Positions 16,796 to 25,189 of a DNA stretch of 64,000 nucleotides are shown piece after piece. Below the pieces are notes generated by a model. It ran no database searches, was not told the DNA's origin, and was given only the letters and a program-made list of their open reading frames with translations. Position 1 is the stretch's first letter. Every line of letters begins with the position of its first letter. The stretch comes from Saprospiraceae bacterium (GTDB lineage: Bacteria; Bacteroidota; Bacteroidia; Chitinophagales; Saprospiraceae), in the NCBI GenBank assembly GCA_016720635.1, contig JADKKF010000004.1, positions 248,001 through 312,000 on the forward strand, in the 5' to 3' direction. Position numbers and translations under genes: made by a program.

Positions 16796-17670
16796 TTTCG
16801 TGATTGTTTTTTAGCTAAAATATTTTTCAAATATTGGCCATAGCCGCTTTTTTGCAATTTCTCAGCTTGTTGCAAAAATTTCTCATCATTGATAAAGCCC
16901 TTTGAATAAGCAATTTCTTCGATACAGCCGATTTTCATTCCTTGACGCTTTTCGATGACGCGGATGAACTCTGAAGCGTCGTGCAAGCTATCGAAAGTCC
17001 CCGTATCGAGCCAAGCTGTTCCCCTTTCTAGGATACCAACCGAAAGCTTTCCAGCTTCCAAATAGACGCGATTGACATCTGTGATTTCGTATTCTCCTCT
17101 AGGTGATGGCTTGATATTCTTAGCAATATCTACCACAGAATTGTCATAGAAATAAAGCCCTGGAACCGCCCAATTAGATTTGGGATTTGTCGGTTTTTCT
17201 TCTATTGATATAGCTTTCTGGCTTTCATCAAACTCTACTACACCGTATCTTTCGGGGTCGCTGACTTCGAAGGCAAATATCATGGCACCGCTGATGTCCA
17301 CGTTTTTACTGAGTAGTCTGCCCAATCCAGATCCATAAAAAATATTATCTCCTAGGACCAGAGCTACCTTGTCATCCCCGATAAACTCTTCGCCTATAAC
17401 AAAGGCTTGAGCCAATCCGTTGGGTACTTCCTGGATTTTGTATGTAAAGCGGCATCCTACTTGGCTGCCATCACCCAATAATCGCTGAAACTGCGACTGG
17501 TCTTCGGGTGTAGTTATAATCAATATATCATGAATCCCTGCCAGCATCAACACCGACAAGGGATAATAAATCATCGGCTTATCGTAGATGGGCATCAATT
17601 GCTTTGAAATGGCTTGTGTGATTGGGTATAATCGGGTGCCAGATCCTCCTGCCAAAATTATTCCTTTCAT
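16792..17670 (-). CDS. rfbA: glucose-1-phosphate thymidylyltransferase
   Basis: The 292-residue protein begins MKGIILAGGSGTRLYPITQA, the nucleotidyltransferase signature GGxGTRLxPxT. SKQLMPIYDKPMIYYPLSVL and LGDNIFYG follow; both are diagnostic of RmlA/RfbA. It makes dTDP-glucose from dTTP and glucose-1-phosphate. RfbB (17796-18854) lies just upstream, but no rfbC or rfbD is visible in the window, so the final 6-deoxy sugar is either made by other SDRs here or completed elsewhere. Full length. Confidence 0.96.
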   Translation of the reverse strand: MKGIILAGGSGTRLYPITQAISKQLMPIYDKPMIYYPLSVLMLAGIHDILIITTPEDQSQFQRLLGDGSQVGCRFTYKIQEVPNGLAQAFVIGEEFIGDDKVALVLGDNIFYGSGLGRLLSKNVDISGAMIFAFEVSDPERYGVVEFDESQKAISIEEKPTNPKSNWAVPGLYFYDNSVVDIAKNIKPSPRGEYEITDVNRVYLEAGKLSVGILERGTAWLDTGTFDSLHDASEFIRVIEKRQGMKIGCIEEIAYSKGFINDEKFLQQAEKLQKSGYGQYLKNILAKKQSRK

Positions 17671-17706
17671 ATCTTTAAGCTAGTTTTGTATTGGTAAAAA
17701 ACCCAG

Positions 17707-17796
17707 TGCGTGAGGTGGATGGAGCAAGGTGAAACCTGTCTGAAAGACGGAGCGCAGCGAACTGCGGAATACACCGACCCTGAAAGGGACACGCCC
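17707..17796 (-). repeat. structured intergenic element, copy B
   Basis: It lies between rfbB and rfbA in the same orientation as the genes. The closing arms are GCGTG and CACGC (17708-17712 is the 3' arm on the plus strand). It contains the hairpin CCCT-TTC-AGGG followed by GTCGG, then the hairpin GTCT-TTC-AGAC. Its 5' end touches the rfbB stop codon. It is the shortest copy. Confidence 0.7.
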
Positions 17797-18854
17797 TAAT
17801 TACCTCGACCATAGTACGAATCATAGTAATGGGTATAGGCGCCTGAAGTGACTTTTTGGAGCCAATCTCCGTTGGCCAAATACCAATCGATCGTCTTCTC
17901 GATACCCTCCTCGAACTGGAGCGACGGAACCCAACCAAGATCCTCCTTGAGCTTGGTGGCATCAATGGCGTAGCGCAAATCGTGACCCGCGCGGTCGGTC
18001 ACAAAGGCAATCAGCTGCTCGGAATCACCCTTTGGACGATCTAATTTGCGATCCATGATACGACAAATGACACGAATCAAATCAATGTTTTTCCACTCGT
18101 TATGGCCACCAATATTGTAGGTTTCGCCGATTTTTCCTTTATGAACGATGACGTCAATCGCCGACACGTGATCCTCTACGAACAACCAATCTCTCACGTT
18201 TTCGCCCTTGCCATAAATCGGCAGTGGCTTGCGATGGATGATATTGTTGATGCAAAGCGGAATCAGTTTTTCCGGAAAATGAAACGGCCCATAATTGTTG
18301 GAGCAGTTGGATATTTTTATCGGCAGATGATACGTGTGATAAAATGCCCTCACCAAGTGATCTGAGCTGGCTTTGGAGGCAGAATATGGACTGCGGGGAT
18401 CGTAAGGCGTCATCTCTGTGAACATGCCATCGTCTCCGAGGCTTCCGTACACCTCATCGGTGGATATATGATAAAAAAGCTTGTCCGAATAATCCTTCTC
18501 CCAGCGTTCTTTAGCTACTTGTAGCAGATTGGCAGTGCCGAGGACATTGGTGTGAATAAATGCCATGGGGTCCTTGATGCTGCGGTCCACGTGGGATTCT
18601 GCTGCGCAGTGCAATACGGTGTCAAATTGGTGCTCATCGAATAGACTCAACAGCAGCGCACGATCGCAAATATCACCTTTTACAAAAGTATAATTCGGGG
18701 CTTTTTCGATGTCCGAAAGATTCTCAAGGTTGCCCGCATAGGTGAGGTTATCCAAATTGACGATATGGTAGGTGGGATATTTGGTGACGAATCTTCTCAC
18801 GAGATGTGACCCTATGAATCCAGCTCCTCCAGTAATCAAAATATTCTTTGGCAT
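17796..18854 (-). CDS. rfbB: dTDP-glucose 4,6-dehydratase
   Basis: The 352-residue extended SDR begins PKNILITGGAGFIGSHLVRR and carries the RfbB-specific AAESHVDRSI, HISTDEVYGSLG (Asp-Glu catalytic pair), and YxxxK in PYSASKASSDHLVRAFYHTY, followed by NCSNNYGPFHFPEKLIPL. It produces dTDP-4-keto-6-deoxyglucose. It is 21 bp downstream of ugd. The stop codon TAG at 17796-17798 abuts structured element B, which separates it from rfbA. Confidence 0.96.
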   Translation of the reverse strand: MPKNILITGGAGFIGSHLVRRFVTKYPTYHIVNLDNLTYAGNLENLSDIEKAPNYTFVKGDICDRALLLSLFDEHQFDTVLHCAAESHVDRSIKDPMAFIHTNVLGTANLLQVAKERWEKDYSDKLFYHISTDEVYGSLGDDGMFTEMTPYDPRSPYSASKASSDHLVRAFYHTYHLPIKISNCSNNYGPFHFPEKLIPLCINNIIHRKPLPIYGKGENVRDWLFVEDHVSAIDVIVHKGKIGETYNIGGHNEWKNIDLIRVICRIMDRKLDRPKGDSEQLIAFVTDRAGHDLRYAIDATKLKEDLGWVPSLQFEEGIEKTIDWYLANGDWLQKVTSGAYTHYYDSYYGRGN

Positions 18855-18875
18855 GATATTCAGTTTATTGCAAAA

Positions 18876-20192
18876 TCAAAGATTGACGATATGTCTTCCG
18901 ATGCTGTTGTAGTAAAACCCTTCGCTCACCATTGAATCCAAATCATACAAATTCCTGCCATCGAAGATGACTGGAGCCTTGAGAATGGTTTTCATCTTAT
19001 CGAACTCTGGGGTACGGAAAAGCGTCCATTCTGTCAAAATTAATAGAGCGTCTGCACCTTCCAAAACCGAATATTCATCCTCTGAAAGGGTGATTTTGTC
19101 ACCGTAGATTCGGCCTACATTTTCCATCGCTTCGGGGTCAAATGCTTGTACTTTGGCGCCACGCTTTAGGAGTTCATCGATGATGAAAAGCGCTGGAGCT
19201 TCGCGGATATCATCCGTATTGGGCTTGAAGGCAAGTCCCCAAAGTGCAAAGGTTTTTCCTTGAAGATTTTCTCCAAAATATTTTATTACTTTTTTGAGAA
19301 AAAGCTCTCTTTGCCTTTGATTAACAGCCATGACGGCATTTAGTATCTTGAAATCGTATGCAGAATCGGTCGCGCTCTTTGCCATCGCCTGTACGTCTTT
19401 TGGAAAGCAAGATCCTCCGTACCCAACGCCTGGGAATAAAAATCGCTTGCCAATTCTTGCATCTGCGCCCATACCACGGCGCACATTCTCGACGTCAGCA
19501 CCTAGCAATTCGCACAGGTTGGCCACTTCATTCATGAATGAAATCCTAGCGGCAAGGTAGGAATTGGCGGCATATTTGGTCATTTCTGCACTCGGAATAT
19601 CCATGAAGATGATTGGATTGCCTTGTCGCACGAAAGGTTCGTACAGTTTGTGCATGACTTTTTGTGCGCGTTCAGAATTCGTCCCAACGACGACTCTATC
19701 CGGCTTAAGGAAGTCATCAACGGCAACACCCTCCCTCAAAAATTCGGGATTGGAGACCACATCAAAATCTTCTTTTTTGGCGAATTTCAACAGTTTTTCT
19801 TCGACCAAGACCGCAGTTCCAACGGGAACGGTACTTTTGTCCACAATGACTTTATACCCATTGAGCATAGGTCCGATCTGCTCGGCAACTCCTAGTATAT
19901 AAGAGAGATCTGCTGACCCATCTTCTCCTGGAGGAGTGGGAAGTGCTAGGAAAATTATGTCCGCAAATTCAACGGCAGATTTGATATCGGTCGTAAAATT
20001 TAAACGCCCTGTTTGTGTATTCCTAGCAAATAGATATTCGAGACCTGGCTCATAAATAGTCAGTTTGCCCGATTTCAATTTTTCAACTTTATTTTGGTCG
20101 ATATCGACACAAAGCACGTGATTACCAGTTTCTGCAAAACAAGTCCCGCTCACCAAACCTACATAACCCGTCCCAATAATTGCTATTTTCAT
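18876..20192 (-). CDS. ugd: UDP-glucose 6-dehydrogenase
   Basis: The 438-residue protein begins MKIAIIGTGYVGLVSGTCFA (NAD-binding). It contains KSTVPVGTA, SNPEFLREGVAVDDFLKPDR and the catalytic Cys in GYGGSCFPKDV, all standard for UDP-glucose dehydrogenase. It ends with the DGRNLYD motif. It oxidises UDP-glucose to UDP-glucuronate for the polysaccharide. It is separated from upxY by a 240-bp spacer that holds a structured element and a REP-like palindrome. Confidence 0.95.
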   Translation of the reverse strand: MKIAIIGTGYVGLVSGTCFAETGNHVLCVDIDQNKVEKLKSGKLTIYEPGLEYLFARNTQTGRLNFTTDIKSAVEFADIIFLALPTPPGEDGSADLSYILGVAEQIGPMLNGYKVIVDKSTVPVGTAVLVEEKLLKFAKKEDFDVVSNPEFLREGVAVDDFLKPDRVVVGTNSERAQKVMHKLYEPFVRQGNPIIFMDIPSAEMTKYAANSYLAARISFMNEVANLCELLGADVENVRRGMGADARIGKRFLFPGVGYGGSCFPKDVQAMAKSATDSAYDFKILNAVMAVNQRQRELFLKKVIKYFGENLQGKTFALWGLAFKPNTDDIREAPALFIIDELLKRGAKVQAFDPEAMENVGRIYGDKITLSEDEYSVLEGADALLILTEWTLFRTPEFDKMKTILKAPVIFDGRNLYDLDSMVSEGFYYNSIGRHIVNL

Positions 20193-20221
20193 AAAATCTT
20201 ATTTCAAAACTTTTCTAATAT

Positions 20222-20350
20222 GGGGGGAATGACAAACCCCCATTGTAGCTAGCCAAGGGTTTGTCACCCGGCTATCCGCAGCTTCACTTCGTTGCGGAGT
20301 GGCCTGTGTCCACTCCAGCCTTCGGCTGCTGCTCCTATCCGTTTCCCGCA
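20222..20350 (+). repeat. structured intergenic element, copy J (divergent)
   Basis: It lies in the upxY-ugd spacer, antisense to both. The closing arms are GGGAA (20225) and TTCCC (20343). Inside is a perfect 10-bp stem TGACAAACCC (20230-20239) / GGGTTTGTCA (20257-20266), then GGCTATCCGCAGC, a GCGGAGTG/CACTCC pairing region and a GCC-TTCG-GC hairpin, then CTATCCG. It belongs to a second subfamily with copy F, which has GGGCTATCC. Confidence 0.55.
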
Positions 20351-20370
20351 AAGAAAAATACAAGGCTTCG

Positions 20371-20397
20371 CCGTCGTAAAGTCGCAACGACTTACGC
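20371..20397. repeat. REP-like palindrome
   Basis: An inverted repeat, CGTAAAGTCG (20375-20384) and CGACTTACG (20388-20396) with loop CAA, is preceded by GGCTTCGCCGT. It shares the core GTAAGTCGT (minus strand) with the palindromes at 29531, 31330 and 35550. It lies just downstream of upxY. Confidence 0.5.
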
Positions 20398-20432
20398 CAT
20401 AGGTTCTAAATTTCATGTCGATTAGGTACAAT

Positions 20433-20966
20433 TTAATTTACCTTGCTTATATCTTCTTCTTCAACCGTGATGGCGATGGACTGATCCAAGCCCTCTATTT
20501 CGATTAATATCTTTCTTTTCCCTTGTCGTTGAACCAACTTTCCTCGCAGACCATACAATTGGCCCCTGATCACCTCCACTATATTGCCCACTTCTAGGGA
20601 TTTATGTTCTGTTTCAATCAGTAAAGGATCCAAATCGACGATTCTCCTGAGGATGTCCATTTCGACTGGAGTGATGGGTCTAACTTTGTCTTTCCCAACC
20701 CTTACGAATCCCAATACGTGTTCATGAGTCAATACATTTAAGTATGTACTCTTATTGGATTTTACAAAAACATAATTGTACAAAAGTGGTTTTTCAACCT
20801 TTTTAATTTTTTTGGAGTACACTCTGGTCGTCAAAATCGTCGGGACGAAAACTTCAAGTCCAAGATTGGAAAGATGCTTACTGACCATTTTTTCAGATTT
20901 ATGCCTGACTTTATACACGTACCAGTCAAAGACATCTGTCAAACCATAATGAGCCACGTATTCCAC
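20433..20966 (-). CDS. upxY: UpxY/RfaH-like transcription antiterminator (NusG family)
   Basis: The 177-residue protein has a NusG N-terminal domain starting at DWYVYKVRHKSEKMVSKHLS. The variable HTH-facing segment is EVFVPTILTTRVYSKKIKKV, and PLLYNYVFVKSN matches the NGN beta-strand motif. A C-terminal KOW domain follows (GNIVEVIRGQLYGLRGKLVQ). UpxY proteins are the first genes of Bacteroidota capsule operons and let RNA polymerase read through the leader and long operon; position and orientation fit exactly. The start is taken as GTG at 20966, because an in-frame stop lies 45-50 bp upstream and no ATG precedes the NGN domain. Confidence 0.9.
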   Translation of the reverse strand: MEYVAHYGLTDVFDWYVYKVRHKSEKMVSKHLSNLGLEVFVPTILTTRVYSKKIKKVEKPLLYNYVFVKSNKSTYLNVLTHEHVLGFVRVGKDKVRPITPVEMDILRRIVDLDPLLIETEHKSLEVGNIVEVIRGQLYGLRGKLVQRQGKRKILIEIEGLDQSIAITVEEEDISKVN

Positions 20967-21036
20967 CTTCTTGGGTCCTGTCCTTTTATTAATTGGACAA
21001 AATTACAACGAAAATGTAACATTATATGTACGTTAT

Positions 21037-21061
21037 TGAGTAAAATTAATACTCAAATGTA
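21037..21061 (-). promoter_or_regulatory. candidate promoter -7 box and leader palindrome of the polysaccharide operon
   Basis: On the minus strand, TACATTTG (21061-21054) matches the Bacteroidota -7 consensus TAnnTTTG. It runs directly into the palindrome TGAGTA-TTAATTT-TACTCA (21055-21037). A transcript would start near the palindrome and have a leader of about 80 nt before upxY. No good -33 TTTG was found, so this is a weak call. A 5' hairpin is the kind of leader element a UpxY protein could act on (inference). Confidence 0.35.
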
Positions 21062-21167
21062 AAAATATTTAATGTATAAATATTTTTAAAGAAAAGCAAC
21101 ATTATCAAATTATAAATGACCTATCGATACGTATGCAATTATATAATGTGGATAAATAAAAAAAGGG

Positions 21168-21201
21168 AGAATAAAATTAATTTATCTCCCTTTAAAATAT
21201 T
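21168..21201 (-). terminator. hairpin terminator after the T9SS gene
   Basis: AAAGGGAGA (plus strand, from about 21170) pairs with TCTCCCTTT (21185-21193), with further TAAA/TTTA pairing inside. On the minus strand the hairpin is followed by TTTTATTTA, so it ends transcription of 21216-23423 and insulates the upxY promoter. The plus-strand side also has a T-rich tail (ATATTTTTTC). Confidence 0.75.
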
Positions 21202-21215
21202 TTTTCTGAAGTGTG

Positions 21216-23423
21216 TTAGATTTTTACAAATCTTTGAATAACACTTGGGCTTGAATCGAAATTGATTCTCACAAAGTAAATTCCATTGGCCAAATTTTGA
21301 ATATTCAAAGGAAAAGAATTCAAACCACTTGTCAATATAAACTTAGAGGACATGTGGGTTATGCCTAATTGGTCAACCATTTCAACCAGTACAGGTGTTG
21401 ATTCGACCAAACTCGAAATCTCCAGATTGATTTTATCAGAAGATGCGGTTGGGTATATTTTGGCAACTTCTTTTTGAGATGAATTATTTCTAACTTTTAC
21501 GATTCCGCTGATAACTTTCTGAGTAGAAAGGAAGTTAGTTTCTTTTAATCTATAATAAACCGATGGCGCCAGATATTTTTTTGTATCAATTACTTGATAT
21601 TTTTTTTGCGATGTATTGGATGGTTTCACTGGCAAAAACGAAATTTGCTCAAAATTAACTGCATCAACGCTACTCTCTAGAACATATCCTGTCATTAGAC
21701 TTTCATCGGTGGCAATCCAATCAATTTGGTTGAAACTGCCTTTTGATATTGCGTTAAATGCAAGTAATTTAAGTGGTAAAAAAGCGGTTCCTTGAGCCAC
21801 CCCAAATTCACTAAATGAAGCGAACCCAGAACGAGAAACAGTCGTACCTGAACCAGCTACATGGGTTCCTGTAGTCGCTGGGTCGTCCCAAGTTGAAGTA
21901 CCAGATGCTCTTTTCAATACTCTTGCATTGGCTATATCGGTTAAACATGAAAATCCAGTGGTAGTAAAATTGGCATCATAAGTTCCACCGACAGAACCAT
22001 TTATTTGCCAATAACCATTAGGGCAAACAGAATTAAGATTGCTGTTATTTGAACCTGGGTCAGTATAAGGCAATCCATCACTTCCTGGATCTGATGGTAT
22101 GAATCTCCCAGATAAGACACCCGATGCTGGTGCAGCAGTAAATACAATATTTGCCAACTGATATTCAGTACTTGTCCCAACCGGAAAATCATAACTGTTC
22201 GTAGTAGCGGCAATGTTTCTATTCAATGATCCTGTACTATTTGTAACGATATAGCTTGATGAAGTCTGACCATTGATCGATGCAGGAGTTGAGTTGTTGT
22301 GGTTGAGATTAAATGATCCCAAAGTTAATTTTCCGTTGGTTAAAGTCAAGGTACCAGTAGCGGGCAAAGTCAAATCGGTAGCCAACAGAGCTCCAGCTGG
22401 GTTATTTATTTTGACATTCAAAGTATTTAGAATAGTCCCTGCCACGCTTACATTCTGTAGGATAGTACCATTTAGTTCAAGCCCAGAAGCAGTGGAAGTA
22501 CTGCCTTCTGTCAGCTTACCATCAATTACTATATCCCCTTTTACCTTTAAATAACTTGAGGCAGAGCCGTTGGCGATATTCAAAGTCGTATTGGATGATT
22601 GTGAATAGCTCCCGTTAACCTGCAAGGTATAAGGAGTCGTGCCCGAAGAAATCCTCAATTCTGCGGTTCCTGAATTCAATATTCTGAAATTATTGCAGGT
22701 CAAATTTATGTTAAAACTTCCCGCAGCAGTCTGGCTTGGTGCGTTCCAATCAATGTTTCCATAAGCTAATACGGAAGAATTCCAAGTTGGCCCGGCTGAG
22801 GTTGTCCCAGAAATTAAGATTTTAGAGTTGGGCTGGTAGGTTGCATTTGGGAACGATCCCCCGTTTTTTGCTATTTCAAATATGCAATTATCTGCAAACA
22901 CTAAATAAGCTGGTGATGCTCCTATGGCAGTATTTCCACTACCAACTGCATATTTTAACACACCATAAATTGTGGTTACTCCGCCTTGGCAATCCAACCT
23001 ACTGCTCGCTGTTCCAGCAAATATCAAAGAGCCACGGACATTGAATACGGGACCAAATGCACTTGAAGCGATCAAATTGATGGTACTACCTCCTACAGTA
23101 AGATTAGAGCCCGCATCAATATTTGAACTAGGTGCACTGACACCTGCTGCCAAGGTAAAGCTTCGTGTTGCAGCACTGGTGAATGAAGTATTAGCACCAT
23201 TTTTCACATTCAAAGAGTTGATCGTCACTGCAACATCAATATTGATAGTACCTGCAAAGCCATCGATGACAACATCATCTGTAGAAATCGGAGTTGTACC
23301 ACTGCTCCAATTAGCTGGAGCACTCCAAAGACCACCTGTAGCTCCAGTCCAGGTTATTGTGGCTGCATAAGTAGTAGAAAAATGTAAAAGACAGAAAATG
23401 ACAAATGTAAATAATTTTTTCAT
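21216..23423 (-). CDS. secreted beta-rich surface protein with T9SS C-terminal sorting domain
   Basis: The 735-residue protein has signal peptide MKKLFTFVIFCLLHFSTTYA. It then has ITWTGATGGLWSAPANWSSG, a repeat typical of Bacteroidota adhesin-like proteins, and long serine/threonine/asparagine-rich beta-solenoid-like sequence with NLTVGGS- and LTLTNGKLTLG-type units. The C-terminal about 75 residues (VAKIYPTASSDKINLEISSL to GIYFVRINFD) form a T9SS type A sorting domain. It is therefore exported by T9SS and held on the cell surface or secreted. No catalytic motif was seen. A terminator follows it at 21168-21201. Confidence 0.85.
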   Translation of the reverse strand: MKKLFTFVIFCLLHFSTTYAATITWTGATGGLWSAPANWSSGTTPISTDDVVIDGFAGTINIDVAVTINSLNVKNGANTSFTSAATRSFTLAAGVSAPSSNIDAGSNLTVGGSTINLIASSAFGPVFNVRGSLIFAGTASSRLDCQGGVTTIYGVLKYAVGSGNTAIGASPAYLVFADNCIFEIAKNGGSFPNATYQPNSKILISGTTSAGPTWNSSVLAYGNIDWNAPSQTAAGSFNINLTCNNFRILNSGTAELRISSGTTPYTLQVNGSYSQSSNTTLNIANGSASSYLKVKGDIVIDGKLTEGSTSTASGLELNGTILQNVSVAGTILNTLNVKINNPAGALLATDLTLPATGTLTLTNGKLTLGSFNLNHNNSTPASINGQTSSSYIVTNSTGSLNRNIAATTNSYDFPVGTSTEYQLANIVFTAAPASGVLSGRFIPSDPGSDGLPYTDPGSNNSNLNSVCPNGYWQINGSVGGTYDANFTTTGFSCLTDIANARVLKRASGTSTWDDPATTGTHVAGSGTTVSRSGFASFSEFGVAQGTAFLPLKLLAFNAISKGSFNQIDWIATDESLMTGYVLESSVDAVNFEQISFLPVKPSNTSQKKYQVIDTKKYLAPSVYYRLKETNFLSTQKVISGIVKVRNNSSQKEVAKIYPTASSDKINLEISSLVESTPVLVEMVDQLGITHMSSKFILTSGLNSFPLNIQNLANGIYFVRINFDSSPSVIQRFVKI

Positions 23424-23468
23424 GAGTTTAGATTAAGAAAATGAATTAATAAACTAGCAATGTTTGCT

Positions 23469-23476
23469 CAAATCTA
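23469..23476 (-). promoter_or_regulatory. candidate -7 box for the T9SS surface protein gene
   Basis: TAGATTTG on the minus strand (23476-23469) matches TAnnTTTG and lies 46 bp before the ATG at 23423. No convincing -33 TTTG at the right distance was found. Confidence 0.35.
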
Positions 23477-23649
23477 TAACCAATTACTCAATCTTTTTAT
23501 ACTTTATATGTTAAATTTTTAGAAAAAAAACAAATACTTTTCTATGGGCAAAAAGTATTCAATTGTCTGAAAATCAGATAATTATGAAATATTACGAAAA
23601 AGAAAATTATATGCCTTATATGTTAAAAGCAATGGAAATAAAATTCGGA

Positions 23650-25137
23650 TTATCCTCTCAAGTGTTTCAAGGAATAATACGAAATCGCACCATAGCCAAA
23701 CGCCAACATGGCGTGAAATACCACGAATGTTGTCTCTCCATAAAATATACCCATGATGAGGCCAAAGAGAAAATACAAGGTCAAGAAGATCTCCATAAAA
23801 TGGCTATAAGTAAGCTTTCCATTGAAATATTGCATTTTCGTGAAGCCATCATTATTGGCCGTGATGTTGAATTTCGGTGTGCGCACGAAAGGGGACTTTT
23901 TACCCATATAACCTTCCCAAACGGCGATCGCATTGTGAAAAGACAATCCCATCGACAAGGACAAAAATACTGGAAACCTGAGAAAGAACTTAATCCTCCC
24001 CCAAGCCGAATCTTCTATATTGTTGGCATTATTATTCGCTACGAAATAAATAAGCACCACGGAAAAAAGTCCTAGTAAAAATACTCCAAAAAAGTGCTTG
24101 TTGAACCCTACGATGTTGATACCCCAAATCATCGGTACGCTGATGATCGATGCAATCAATAGCCACAAAAAGATCCCAGAAGACATCAAGTGGGAGGTAG
24201 CCTGGATTTTTGTCATAAAGCTCTGGTTGGACTTCCACACCATATTAAGTAATTTTCTAGCAGATTCAGCGCCGCCCTTCATCCAACGGAATTGCTGTGA
24301 TCTGAGACCATTCATCTCCGCAGGCAATTCGGCTGGGCTTCCAACATATTCCAAAAATTCTATGTTGTATCCCGCCAATTGGGCTCTTATGCTCAAATCC
24401 AAGTCTTCGGTCAACGTATCTGATTCCCAACCTCCTGCGGCGTCTATCGCCTGTCTTCGCCATACACCAGCTGTTCCATTGAACTGTAGCAAGTAGCCTC
24501 CCTCTTGTCTTCCTTTCTGCTCTACGGTAAAATGCACGTTGAGTTGCATGCTTTGCAATTTCGTTAGCAAGCTATAATCTTGGTTGATATGTTCCCATCT
24601 CGTCTGCACGACACCAATCTTTGGATCTGCTAGAAAATATGGGATAGTTTGCAATAAAAAATCTTTTCTTGGAAGAAAATCCGCATCAAAAATGGCTATA
24701 AAATCCCCTTTAGCATATTTCATACCTTCTTTCAAGGCACCTGCTTTGAATCCAGATCTGTCGGTACGGCGAATATGCTCTATGTTAAAGCCCTTGTCTT
24801 TGTATTCTTGTACTTTCTTGGCTGCTATCTCGATGGAATTGTCCGTAGAGTCGTCGAGCACGTGGATTTCAAATTTGTCTTTAGGATAATCGAAGGCTGC
24901 GATATTGTCTATCAGCCTCTCCACAACGTGCAATTCATTGTACAATGGCAATTGAATCGTAACAAAAGGCAGATTGGGATCTGTCGATTTGGCCAAAAGT
25001 CTCTTACTCATGTCCTCGTTGGCGTGAAACCTTTGATACTTAGCAAAAAGGATGAATTGGAATAGACAATAGAAAGTGATATAGGATAATGAAACCAAGT
25101 AAATTCCAATGAATATATAGGAAATGTAAGACAACAT
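23650..25137 (-). CDS. membrane glycosyltransferase family 2 (cellulose synthase-like)
   Basis: The 495-residue protein has an N-terminal membrane segment (ISYIFIGIYLVSLSYITFYC) and a GT2 catalytic domain with HVLDDSTDNSIEIA (first Asp), FDADFLPRKDF (DxD), LTEDLDLSIRAQ (TED catalytic base) and QQFRWMKGGAE (QxxRW). Four to five C-terminal membrane segments follow. QxxRW with flanking membrane helices marks processive or lipid-linked beta-glycosyltransferases such as cellulose- and glucomannan-synthase relatives. It may make a separate exopolysaccharide or glycolipid. It is 52 bp after proS and may be co-transcribed with it. Confidence 0.88.
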   Translation of the reverse strand: MLSYISYIFIGIYLVSLSYITFYCLFQFILFAKYQRFHANEDMSKRLLAKSTDPNLPFVTIQLPLYNELHVVERLIDNIAAFDYPKDKFEIHVLDDSTDNSIEIAAKKVQEYKDKGFNIEHIRRTDRSGFKAGALKEGMKYAKGDFIAIFDADFLPRKDFLLQTIPYFLADPKIGVVQTRWEHINQDYSLLTKLQSMQLNVHFTVEQKGRQEGGYLLQFNGTAGVWRRQAIDAAGGWESDTLTEDLDLSIRAQLAGYNIEFLEYVGSPAELPAEMNGLRSQQFRWMKGGAESARKLLNMVWKSNQSFMTKIQATSHLMSSGIFLWLLIASIISVPMIWGINIVGFNKHFFGVFLLGLFSVVLIYFVANNNANNIEDSAWGRIKFFLRFPVFLSLSMGLSFHNAIAVWEGYMGKKSPFVRTPKFNITANNDGFTKMQYFNGKLTYSHFMEIFLTLYFLFGLIMGIFYGETTFVVFHAMLAFGYGAISYYSLKHLRG

Positions 25138-25189
25138 TTTAAAAAAATTAAATTTTTAGGGGCTTTATGCCAACTTTAAAACAAAAATA

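Noticed and set aside
20199..20387. 62-residue minus-strand ORF MRLYDGEALYFSL...
   Set aside because: It is generated by the REP-like palindrome and structured element J, both non-coding repeats.
23563..24075. 170-residue plus-strand ORF
   Set aside because: It lies almost wholly antisense to the conserved GT2 gene at 23650-25137 and has no family-like sequence.
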